From positions 25,467,001 through 25,531,000 of the forward strand of contig NC_057916.1 in the NCBI RefSeq assembly GCF_018873765.1: DNA of 64,000 bases. The letters are read 5' to 3'. The position numbers were made by a program, and so were the translations under genes. Under the pieces are notes generated by a model. That model searched no databases. It saw nothing but the letters and a program-made list of their open reading frames with translations, and was not told where the DNA came from. Each line of letters begins with the position of its first letter. Within the stretch, counting starts at the first letter, position 1. The DNA comes from Telopea speciosissima. Its lineage: Eukaryota > Streptophyta > Magnoliopsida > Proteales > Proteaceae. Below are positions 39,701-52,400 of the stretch, piece after piece.

Positions 39701-42700
39701 GTTACTGAGGACGGTTTACTGTCTTTCAGTTCTTTCCACTACTTGAGAATTCCTTTCAGTACCAGGTCCAAGTCCTTCAAGGTTCTCCGTTTCTTGAGAG
39801 TTCCTATGCCTCCTAAAATTATCTAGTACACCTTTTTTTAAAGTAATTATCTACATCTACCAAAGCCTTGTATCTTGATCTAATAATCTGTAGGATTTCC
39901 TATTCTGAAATCACAGATATCCTAATCACCAAGGGGAAAAATGTACACAAGCTACCTTGAAAATTTGCATCAAATCTGCCGGTTTCTTTTTGAAGATACC
40001 AGTCTCTTGAGATCTGGCTGCTTCCATTGTCTGCACAAAATGAAATACAGCGTCAGCATCAAGTTATAATCTTATCAAAGTTGACCCCTTCAATTGATCA
40101 GAAAGCAACCCCACCCTCCATACAGGACAGATATCCACTTGCAACCATGAAAGATCGAAATATATGAAGAGAAAATAATCTTCTTGTGGGAAAAATAAAA
40201 AAAAATAAAAAAATTCTAAAGCATAATGTGCAACATGAGGTTTTCAGCTTTGGACTTGTTACCTCTTCTTCTACTTGCAAAAAGGTCCTCAAATCCTCAC
40301 TTTTCTGGAGTTCAGGATGCGAGGCAATCCGGTTTACAAAAGTATCCAGTGCCTGACGCCTCATCTCAATGAATTCAGCACTGAAGCGGAACTTCTCTGA
40401 ACAGAAAACAGAACAAAATTAAGAACACAAGGGAACAAATCCAATCCCCCTAGAAAGTTACTGTATCTCCGGTGACTTTACATTTATGCAGAACAATTAT
40501 TGGCGGATAAATCAGAATGAATAGACATAAAGGCTGTACCCACAGGCCAAGCCAAAGAAGTCCACATGTGGCACCTATGGCAATGAGACGCAAACTTAGC
40601 AGCATGCCAACAAAACCAATTTGAAGAGCAGTCACATAAAATGACATGATATCCAGCAAATGGCCCAAAAATGGTCTGCAGGATTTACCAGATAACTTTG
40701 TTATATTGACTAATATAGTGTTTATAATGACTTAACAAACAGTCTGGTTCAGGGATACCCCAGCCACACACGTTTAATTTATTTGATAACCATACCAGAA
40801 ACTCAAAGGACTACTTAATTTTAAGGCCACAACCATAAATATTCATGTAAACTGAACATAACATGTTAACAAAATTCTTTGGGAGACTTGTTTCCAATAT
40901 GAATCAGATGCATATAAATCAGCAAAATCGGGCTTATTTCAGTGGAAATAAGCCTTGGGTTTTATACAGTCATATTTCTTAATTCTATTTATATTTTCTA
41001 GTTAGTTTAAGTTACCTTATCAATTCGGGATTGATTTAGACCTTTCCTAATTTTGAGTTTGAAACTGGTTTTGAATATTCTATATATTTTTGCAAGGAGC
41101 TACAGCCTCATACACAAATTTGAGTAATGAAAGATTGTCTTTTACCTTCGATTCTGTGGTAACTCAGAATGCTCCTTGCTGTAGTGATTCAGTAGGCTCC
41201 TGGTGGTGATTCCAGCCCTGCAGATCAGGTAGGTGGTGATTCCTGATCATATCCTTTCTATATCTTTTCTTTGTATTTAATTTCAATTTCAATTCTGTTC
41301 AGCCCTATTACATCCTGATTTCAGAAACTGTTTTAGAAATCCTCTCTCTCCCATCAATGATGGAATTTGACTTTCCTAATTCAACTTAGATTTCTCCAAT
41401 CTCTTGTTTTGAAATTGATCTCTGAATTCAGTTCGTTGTTCTGCTATTAGTTCTGAATCTTGCGACGGTTTCAGAATCTGAACTTTCCAACTAATACTAG
41501 AAATCCTGTAGCACCTACGATTTTTTTAAATCTTCAGATTTTCTGAATATGCTTTGGCTGTTTTGTTCCTACTTTCCATTACTAGTTAATCAATTGTCAG
41601 GGCCTTAATTGATCACTGGTTTGAAACCCATTCTGTCCATCGATTCTGCAGTAGTCGAGTTGTCCTTCCTCAAGTTGGATTACTCCATAATTGAGAATCT
41701 GACTCTCAGATTTCAGTGACACTTTGCAGGACCTATCCTTGGCCCATAATATACCTTTGACCAGAATTTGAGCATAATCAGACATGTCCTCTTTTAGTTA
41801 TTTAAATTTCTCTTAATCTGGTTTGTCTTTTTTCCTGGGATCCCGTAGCTAGCTGATCTCCACTGGATTTCACTAGTTTGGGAGTAGAACTGCATTATTC
41901 TTTATTCAATATCAGCGCCATGGAAGAACTACAGAGGTTGCTGATTTCCTTATTATTGTTCGAAGAAAGTCAAGACACAACATCACATTGAAGGATGATC
42001 AATTGATCACGCAGGTCTGAATCGGTGTCACTGCAAAACTTGTGGATGAGTTCTTTAAAAGCCACAGAGGATTGATGCAAATATGACAGCAAAAGTGGGC
42101 TTATTTTAATGGAAATAAGCCTTCGATGGGGATCTATACATGTTGGGCCTTTGGACCAATGGGTTTTTTTGGTAGGCCACTTTCATCATTCATGGGCCTA
42201 AAAATGGGGGGTAGGAAAAATGAATACAAGATTTACTTTAGGGCAAGAGATCGCTATCTGGTCATGTAGCGCCTGCACCAGCACGGGGGCCAATGAGAGC
42301 ATGCACAGGGGGAACGGTTGGAATGGGATTTTTAATTTCACTAGGAACTGAACGGTAAATTCACCCGGTCTTGTGTCTAGGCGCGGGAACCACACGACCA
42401 GTTAGTGTTCTTTTTCCCTTTACTTTATTATGAAAGTTGATGAAAGAGATTCCGCAAAGCGATCATTTTAGGTATCTAGGATTTATCATCAGTAAGGAAG
42501 GTGATATAAAAAAGGATGTCTCTCAAAGAATTAAAGTAGGATGGATGAAGTGGAGAGGGGTATCCGGAGTGTTATGTGATCAACGGATTCCTTTAAAGCG
42601 TAAGGGAAGTTTTATAGGACAGTCATAAGACTGGCTATGATGTATGGCGCGGAGTGTTAAGCAATTAAGAAGCATCATATAGATAAGCTAAGTGTAGCAG

Positions 42701-45700
42701 AGATGAGGATGTTGAGATGGATGAGTGGCAAAACCAGGAAGAATAAAATAAGGAATGATCTTATTGGAGCTGATTTAGGAGTAGCCCCGATTCAAGATAA
42801 GCTTTGTGAAAGTTGTCTCAGGTGGCATGGTCACGTTCAATGAAGATCTTCGGATGCTCCAGTTCAGAGGAGTGACTTGATCCAGATTGAAGGTATTAAA
42901 ATAGCTAGGGGCAGGCCTAAAATGATCATAGGTGAAGTAGTGAGGAAAGACATGCAAAGACTAGGCCTTGTCTCAAGTATGACATAGAATAGAGCTGACT
43001 AGAGGGCAAGGATCCGTGTAGCTGACCACAGGTAGGGTGTATATGTCTGAGTGTAATTGTTATTGTTGTGTTTACTTTCTTATTTTCTTCTATTATTAAT
43101 ATATTGTCTTTGCAAGGATCCATGTAGCCGACCCCATTTAGTTGGATAAGGTTGAGTAGTTGTTGTTGTTGTTGAGCATATTCAGCCAAGTCCTCTTTCA
43201 GTTATTTAAATTTCTCTTAATCTGGTTTTTCCTATTTTCCTGGGATCCTGTCACAAGCTGATCTCCCACTGGCTTTCACTGGTTCGAGATGATCCCCCTG
43301 CATTAGAATCTCTCCAGGATGCTTCCATGAAATCAAAGCATAAATTCGGCAAGGAATGACTAGAACTTTGGTCTCAGCTCAATAATAATCAGAATTAGGT
43401 GATAGTGAAGGAAAAGTCAACCTTCAATTCTTCACCACAGCTAGTCCTTTAGAGGTTGGCAACCATAATAAATAACTCTCCAAAGAGAATAGGAGAGAGG
43501 ATTTAGATTTTCAGCTTCAACTGCTTGCATCTGCTTCTAAATATCCTGATATTCAGATAATCTGTCAAGTGCTGAAACTACCAAATCACTTTGATGATTA
43601 TGAGCATTGATCAATTTCAAGACCTTCCATGCACATGATCTGTCTCCTTGATCTGGGATATACCTTTTTTATGATGCTTCTTGCTGCTAAACATCTGATT
43701 TAGCAATTTTCATTGATTCTGGAACTTGTCCCGTCTTTCTTCATGTCATCAAGTTGCAAGTATTGATTCTGAAATCTAATTCTTTAGAAATTTTTACGCT
43801 CTCAACATTTCTTTACATCTTGATCGGTTCTTGATTTATTTTTGCATTCTTGAAATTGTTCAATTTCATCAAATGGAATCAATTTTTTTATTGGTTGATT
43901 AAAGCTATTATGCAAGATTGAACTTTCTCTGTTGAAACAAACCCCACCCAACTGGCCACCCAAATTGAGTGTAATCTTTTCTCTCTTTGCAACATGCTTC
44001 ATATGGCTCCCTTACACTTGTGCCTTGAGCAAGATTGAGCTTTCTCTGTTGAAACAAACCCCACCCAACTGGCCACCCAAGTTGAGTGTAATCTCCTCTC
44101 TTGGCAACATGTGCCTTGAGCTTCCCTTGAGTTTCATTGTATTGCGATTTCATTTGGATGCGCATTCTTGATTTCTCCCTAACTCGCCTCATTTCTCACA
44201 TTATATTGATCCCACATCAACCTTAACAATTTCATTTGGATGTGCATTCTTGATTTCTCCCTAACTCACCTTATTTCTCATATTAAATTGATCCCACATC
44301 AACCTTATCATTAATTCTCCATCCAATATCGAAATACCTTACTCTTTTATTTCTTCCTCACACTATAAATATTTTTTTTAAATCCATTTTCTTAAGATCT
44401 CTCAAGTTTTCAGACCATTGAAAAATTAAAGAAATGGAATAACTATTAGCTGGTAAAAAAACACAGAACAAATGCTCGTGGCATGGGAAAGAAAGTGTGA
44501 AGACATCTACAGAAGACTGAAAATGCATAGTAAAAAGAGAAGATCACAATTATTAATTATTTAGCACAGATATCAGAGTTAGAGGGGGTCTTAATAAAAA
44601 AGAGATTTTCGAAAGTTACCTACAGCACTTTTCTCTGGAATAGGAGGAATAAATATTCCCTTGTACTTCTCAAATAGCCGATCACGCAACCATACAAAAT
44701 CACTATAACGCCGAATGACAATTTTCTCTGGGCCTTGATATTCAGGTAAATTTGTCTGCCAAAATATGCCATGAAATAAAAACAATAAAAGTAACGTACA
44801 TGATCACCTCCTCTCTTTCATCAAAAGCAAAAGTTAGAAGACCTTTAAGGAAAAGAAAAGTGGACAACTGCATCGTCTAATCCGATAAATACCATTATTA
44901 AATAAAAATATATTAAATTTCAGATTTAGAACCAAGTTTGGTGAGATAAGATTGCGTCACAAAATTGTAGGCAATGGCAAGAGTAAAAGAGCCCAAAATG
45001 TAAATCCAACCAAAAGTCAATATAACACAGTACATATTATTGGCCACAAGTCAAATAACATACGCCAATGTGTTAGAATATAATATGTACATCACAGAAA
45101 TAACTATGTGCATCTAGTAAATAGTACTACAACAACTTCTTGACCCGGAAAATAATACCGAACACAGCAGCGGTTCTGGTAATTATTTAAAGAGCATCTC
45201 TTTCAACCAGAATTCATTTATTGAAAAAGAAAAAGGCTGAAACTCCAACTAAAGGGTATCCAGAGAATTTTATGTGAAACGTCAAGAAAAATTACCAAGA
45301 GTCGATTTCCCTACTTCCTTATGATGTAAACTGGCTGTCTAAAACCAGCCCCAGGTGTAGGGATTCTTCCCTACACAAGCAGGAGTAGCCATCGAGTAGG
45401 TGTAGGGGGATTCCATACACCAACACTAAAATCGTGGGCTAAGTTAGGATTTAAATTGTTGTTTTTATTTAATCTTTTTATTGAGTTGTAATTCTAATTT
45501 AGGATTCCTAGTGCAAGTTTGAATCCTAAATTAGAAGTCCTAGTAGCATTCCTAGTTCTGTTTTGAGTCCTAGTCATGTTTGGAGTCATAGTTAGAGTTT
45601 GTTTTCTTTCCAATCTTAAGGCTATATATATATGTAAGAGCTCAATTGAGCACCCCCACGATTTATTAATAAGAAAATTTGCTTTTATGCATCCACTGTC

Positions 45701-46448
45701 CTGAGATAGGCTGTGAAGGTGAGGCTGAGATAGCCTTCACTGTCTCTCTCCTTCAAATACACTCAAGCTTGTTCAAATTCTGCTACAGCCGAGTATTGAA
45801 GCCTTCAAGTACAGTTGCTGGAATTTGTTGCAAGTCCCACGATCCTTCATTCAGCAAGTAAGTAAACATCCAAATCCCAAACCCTTCTTCTCCTAATCCT
45901 TTAACCTTACCCTAACAACCCTTCATCTCTAGCCAGCCATTCATAACCTAAACTCTGCCCAGCTTAAATCCAACATCAGAAACAGCCCAAACTTGGACCG
46001 AATCTCCCTCACACTCTTAGGGAAACTCGATCCAAGCCCCTGCCCTAACCTCCCATTATAAACCCTAGATTCCGACATTATTCCCTTTTCAAAAACCCAG
46101 AAACCCTAAACCTAATCCACTGCCCATTCAAGTTTACATACCTAGCTTCATCAAAACATCTTAGGACCTTCGCTGGAAGACTTCCCCACATCAACTTACC
46201 CTAACCCTACTATCAAACCCTAAACTTCTCTAAACCCTAACCCTAATGGCCTAATCTCATTGTTTCACCCATTCTGCCCTAGCCGATTATACTAAACCCT
46301 AGCAGATCCTGGTTCTGGTTCTAGGTGGTATTACACCCATCTAGAATTACATTACCTGTTGTAGGTGTACCAATCCATAGATATAAGGAGTGGCATGGAT
46401 TTTGAAGTTACAAAAGAGAACAAAGACCAACCATAGTATTACTCTCCT

Positions 46449-46479
<31 letters not shown>

Positions 46480-49400
46480 CTTGGGGGGGGGGGGGGGGGG
46501 GGGGAGGAAGCAATAAAATCTATGGAAAGATTAAAGGAATTAAGTTTGCCAGCTTCATGTCATAATCAGGAATAACAGACCTGAATATTCCCTGAAGGGC
46601 CATTGTTTTGAGATCAAGACAATTTTGGTAAAGTGCGACTGTTGTAAACTTCAAAGAATCAAATTTCTAAAGTTCTTAACAGAACTAACTAAGTGATCCA
46701 CAATCTTTAAGTTGTCCAAAAGAAGACTCTTATGAGGGAATGCAGTTAAGTCCAATAGGGGCAAGTAGTATTTTGTTTTTAGGGGAATGTATTTGTACAA
46801 GGGAGATTCACCCATCAACTCCGCCAAATAGTGGGGGCAGGGGTGTTTATGTCATTCAGATGGGCATTTATGCCAATCTGACTGCATTTAATGCTGGGCA
46901 TGCACATACACGGCTGTGCATGAAAACTTTTGCCTTGTTTTTAAGTTGATTGGGTTATTTTTGTAGATTCCCTTTATTATTTTATTTATGTTTTTTTTTA
47001 TTGATTCAAACTCTATTTCAGTTGTGGAGTATGAATAGGTTTCGTTTTTCTTACAAGTCAATAAATAGCGCCATGAAATACCCTCGTTGGACAGAGTGGA
47101 ATTAATGAATAATTGCTGAGTTCGTGAGTTACTGTTGGCTGAATACCTCCTTCTCTCTCCTCCCTATTTCTTCCATTGCTCGATTCAGTCGAGTCCTTCC
47201 TGGTAAATTATTTGTCTGTTCCTCTTTGCTTCAGTCTTTGTTCTTCCCATTCTTTTCTTCTTTGTTTTTCTCTCTTCCTCGCTTTCTTCTTCTCTATTTC
47301 CTGTTATCTCTCTTTTGCTGTTTTACTCTTTTTTGGACGGTGATTGCAACCCAACAGAACCAAATCTCTCTTCCTCATCCATAGCCCATTCTCCTTCAAA
47401 TTTGGGGACTGGAATCCATACCTTAGGGCGATCTCAAACTGACTCTTGTTTTACCACAAGATTTGAGTTGCAGAACTTTCCCTTGACATTTTGAACTTGG
47501 TTTGAAGTGTTTCTCAGTGGTAATCAGCAGGTTGTTGTGTTATTGAGTCCCACCAAAAATTTCAGGCCCACCTGAGGCCTTGCCAGTGAGATTTCTCACC
47601 TTGAATCAAGCCAGCCCTTGCTGGTTTCGCTTGACAAGAGGAAGAAGAAGGTATAACTTTATATTAACAATTAAGCCCCCATAAGCTGTAATTACATTGA
47701 TACCCCTCCATTTTTTTATTTGTTCTGCTTTACCCTCTCCTCTTATAAATTTCCAGAAATGATGTAATATCACTTCTGTGGACCGGGCTGAACTCGTTTG
47801 GGAACCGGGTCCAAATTTGGGTTTTGGGTCTAGTAGGATATTTAGGCATTAAATTGGGTTGATATTGTAATCCTTTATTTTTTTTTATTCTGGAAGGATG
47901 TTGGATGTTGGATTAGGAGATAGGAATTGACTACTTCTATTCCAGTTTTAGAGTTTGGTTAGGAAACTTTATTTATTTATATATGTAAGCAACCCAACAT
48001 ACTGAACAGATTTGAATATGGAATATTGAAAAGTTGAGGTTAGAAATTACAGTGCAAGTGTTGCATGCTCCCACTCTCTCTCTCATCCGTTCTCTTCCCC
48101 TGATTTGCTCCCAACGGTACCCACGATCAGTCACTTCTGGTCTGCGACTTCCTCTTGGCTTCCTGAAGTACGACCTCCCTCTTTTCCTTTGTTTCTCACA
48201 ACCATAATTATTCTCTTCTTCATTGCTTATTTTTCTGTTACTATTGATAATCCTTCCTTTTTTTCATGTTGTTAATGGTGCTTGGGATTTGGGAAAACTT
48301 CCTTAGAACTTTGTGATTACCAACCCATTCCATCTCAACCTGGGCATCTCACCCATCCTATCTCAGGATTTTCACTAAGGCTCAAGCCAATATTCATTAA
48401 TCAAATTCGTGTACAATGCTGGCCTCCCTTACAAACTTATATAGAAGACTCAAAAGTAGAATTAGACACTAAAAAGGAAAGGCCTCACCCTATCCTTAAC
48501 TAATAAGGTAACCTAAATTGACTAGGAAAATGAAATAATAAAGAAAACAGACTCAAAATAGGACTCTAACTAAACTAATGAAGCAAATCTCGTTTTCCTA
48601 ATTTCTACCCATATTTTAGGCTCATTCATAGAAAGAAAAATTGGTCCAAAATGACTGAAACATAGGAGAACTCGGTGGTTTTGACACAGGGAGTGGGAGT
48701 TTAGCTAAAAAGTGTGGATTTCTTCATATATTTCCTTCGTTTGGTGCATCTACAACCCACATCAACTCTCTTAATCCAGTGTGTGAACCTCTCTTCTCAA
48801 AGGTAATAGTGTTATTGTCCCAAAAATCAATTTTTTTGTACAACACTATTAAATAAATGGTAGAATTTGTTGAATTTAATATATGTTAGCGTCCTTGGCC
48901 TGATCTACGACTCTTAAGGAGTCAGATATTTTTTTTGGTCGGCCAATTTTTTTTTATTCTGATTTATAATAACCATTTCCATACAACATATTTTCGAAAG
49001 AAAAAAAATATATGATTTATATATGATGGACGGAAACCAATTTAATATATCAGAACAATTGGGCCCAAAGCATGTCATATGATATACATATGTGGTACAT
49101 TCTGAGGAACGGCTTCGAAATATTCAGTGGTACGCAGCTCGTGGATTGGACCCACCAAGAAACTCCGCATGGAATTGAGCAAGTGTTGACCGTTGAGCAC
49201 CCTTTTTTTATTTGGATAACATATTATTCAATGTTCTTGTACTTTAACTTTATATGTGAACTACGTATTTATAATACCAGATTAAGTGTATCCATCAGCG
49301 TAAACTAGTAAACTTGGGTCAATAACCACAATTACCATTTTGAGTTTTTTTTTTTTTTTTTTTTTTTTTTTGTGAAAATAGTTCATGCATTGTGTTTAGA

Positions 49401-52400
49401 ATGTCAAAAATTCGATGTATACCAAAATCAAACCTAAAAAACCATTTCTGGGCCTCAAAACCTCAGTCTCGAGTTGGCTAGGAAAAAGTACCAGGTTTCG
49501 ACCAGTTTCGACCATATATCGGTTTTGGGCTGGTCGAAACCCGAGATTTAGAACCTTAGTCTCATTACATTGGTCAATTACAAAGTAAACCCATGGGATC
49601 AAAGTCCCAATACATATATGACCCAACCCAAAGCTTATTTTCAATAAAATAAACCCTTTAGGTGACTTATCTATATCAGGAAGTCACAGACCAGAAGTGA
49701 GTGATCTTGGGTACTGCTGGGAGCAGATCAGGGGAAGAAGAAGGAAGAGAAGGGAGAAGGGTAAGAGAGAGTGAGAAAGAGAGAGCACGCCACACTCACA
49801 GCGTGAGTTCCAACTTCAACTTTTCAATATTCTATATTCAAATATGTTCATTATGTTGGGTTGCTTACATATACAAAGAAAAATACAAAAAGGTTTCCTA
49901 ACCAAACTCTAAAACTGAAATAGAAGTAAAATCAAATCCTACCAAAATAAAATAAAAGATTACAATATCAACACAATTTAATGCCTAAATATTTTACTAG
50001 ACCCAAAATCCAAATTTGAACCCGGTTCTCGGTCTAGGCTCCCAAACGAGTTCAGCCTGGTCCACAGACGCTGCATCAAGAAATACCCCTTACTTAAAAC
50101 TATTGTTTCCAATTGAATCCTAACTGTTATTTCTCCCAAGAGGGGCCTCAATTGTCCATCATAATTACAGAGTTTGTCGTTGGTTCCTTATATTTGAGTT
50201 CTTATTGCTTTAGTGGGTCCATAGAGACTCAAAACTTGGGTTTTGGAACCCGAGGTCGCACCAATGTGTCTACAGATTACCAAATCAGGTAAGTTCTATT
50301 CTTCAAAACATTGTAGACATATGAGGCAATGGACTGGCCAAGCTATGTAGACAAATCGCCATTAGCTAAATTTAGGTGAACTTGAGTTGTTGCTTTATTC
50401 TGCGGCTCTTTTGGTGGGTGCCCTTAAGTTCTAGTGCTAGTTGTAAATTGAACTCTCTTCTTTTTTCTCTTATATTATTTATAAATTATTTGGGCCTGCT
50501 ACTCATGAATTTCCTTGCTGCCCTACATCAACTGGTAACAGAGCTGAAGGTCGAATTCTAATGCTTCAAAGGCTGCGGATACCACACAAATCTTTGAAAT
50601 GTTCAACGAAAAATTGAATTAGTCTCCATGAATGCTTTACAAAAATTCAAAGCAATATTAAACGTATGGATCAAAATATCGAAAATAAGGAGAGACTGCT
50701 ACTGAAGAATGTGCAAAAACAAGAACATCAACAAGAATCAACAATCTTCTTTTTTTAGTTCCCTCCACCCCACACACACACAAAAAGAAGCTGATTTCTC
50801 TCATGGAAAGGAAATTTTAAGGAGATACTTGATGAAATGGTGACTACAATGGAAGTACAACATACACTGCAAGTCATAATTGATTCATCTTCCCAAATGA
50901 ACATGATGACGTGAGAATCCCATTAAAGAGTATTGCAACCTATCCACGTGAAAATCCCATTAAAGATTACAGCAGCCTATCTTAACTATCCACGAGTTTC
51001 AGGAGTTATTTTCATCAAATTCCTATGGAAGCCTGGTGGCTTCGAGTGCTATGTTACTTCAAAACTCATTGCCAAGTGTTTCTCCCCCCCTCCCCCCTCT
51101 CAACAAAAAGAGAGATGGATGTAGGAGCATCTCTCGAAAGATGTTGAGACATTATGTTGATTATTTCTGTCGCGCATTTATGGGGCTCATTTGAGAAGTC
51201 AAATTCTCTTTATGATTTAAATGCAACTGGATAGCCTATTCAGTTAGCTTTCCAACAACACAAGATATCATAAATTAGAGCTGCATCTGAAAAATATATG
51301 GGCAATTTATTGAAATATAGTAAGTTTTTATGGTTTTTCTTTGCTAGTTTAAGACATTAGGCAAATTTAGTTCCATAATTATTCGAGAGTATCTATCTTC
51401 TTTATTCAGGAAGCACCCCCTGGAGTTACTATATTTGTACTTGGAGTCAAAACTGGAAGTTTGTCATGGGTCACAAATAGAAATGTAGGTTTAACTTCTC
51501 AAGAGTATCAATAAAAAGGAATTTTAACTTTTTGTGCTTTAATTGTAACTTAATATATTGAATTTACTTCACTGCTTTTGAGACTTGGTGCCTTAGAGCT
51601 TTAATGCCAGTAATAGCTTGCATTACAAACAAGGTTAGCTATTATCTAGTTCTCTCTATCTCTTTTTTACCCTCTTAGAACAATACTTCGTTTTTTTTTA
51701 TATTTTGACTTCTAAGGCCATAATGAGACTGAAGTTGTTTTGCTTGTAAGCATGTTCGAGTTCAGATTGCCTAAACTTAACCCTTCTCTTATTTTTCCAC
51801 AAGAATTTCTCAAAAACCAAATGGCAGCTTCAACTAACTCTTAATTTTCCAACTCTTGAATCAATCAAGTGGAGGTGTTATTGGTGTTGTTTCAAACACA
51901 TAAGTAAGCGTACATTAACAAGTCTAGTTGAGTTGATCTGAAATAATTCCATCAAAAAAATAATCATATGCAAAATCTCGTAAGAAATTGAATTCACAGT
52001 TTTTTTAAAAAAAAATTCACAGTTCTTACGACCTAGTGGAAAATAACAACAATGATTGCCATAAACGTGAACTCGACAAGTCAAACTACAGAAACATAAT
52101 TCCCATAAACAAATCAAGCTCTAACCCTAATCCGAAACTTTGGAGAAAAACAGTAAATTATAAATAACTTTGAATGAGGAGTAATGGATATCAAATAAAT
52201 AACCTTTGTGATGACTCGGTAGGAGATGTAAGCTTGTACGCCATTTCCCAATTTCACAGGATCTGTCACGGAAACGAATAAAAAAGGTGCAGAAGGAGAT
52301 TTGGGGTTCTGCGAAGACCCTGAGATGCTTCTCTGCTGGAAATTATCAAGGAAACATCAAACCTAAGAAAGTGGGAAAACTGAAAGGAACAAAAAATAGC

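Larger units (their letters stand above)
40920..43310 (+). mobile_element. Broken LTR retrotransposon remnant in SNX1 intron 3
   Basis: The motif GGGCTTATTT...GGAAATAAGCCTT occurs at about 40930 and again at about 42104. A second shared block (GTCCTCTTT, AGTTATTTAAATTTCTCTTA) occurs at about 41776 and 43191. This fits two diverged LTR copies, the second split by the MITE at 42241 and the LINE at 42428-43174. After the first copy, near 41910, TATCAGCGCCATGG resembles a primer site followed by a gag start, but the frame soon closes. Boundaries are approximate. Confidence 0.45.

Noticed and set aside
43912-44308. Regularly spaced repeats considered as a CRISPR-like array
   Set aside because: Only two copies of each of two different units, directly adjacent without spacers, in a plant intron.
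49432-49562. GTCGAAACC/GGTTTCGACC repeats as a complete hAT element
   Set aside because: One hAT-like end (CTAAGGTTCTAAATCTCG on the reverse strand) is visible, but the second end and the target duplication could not be found.
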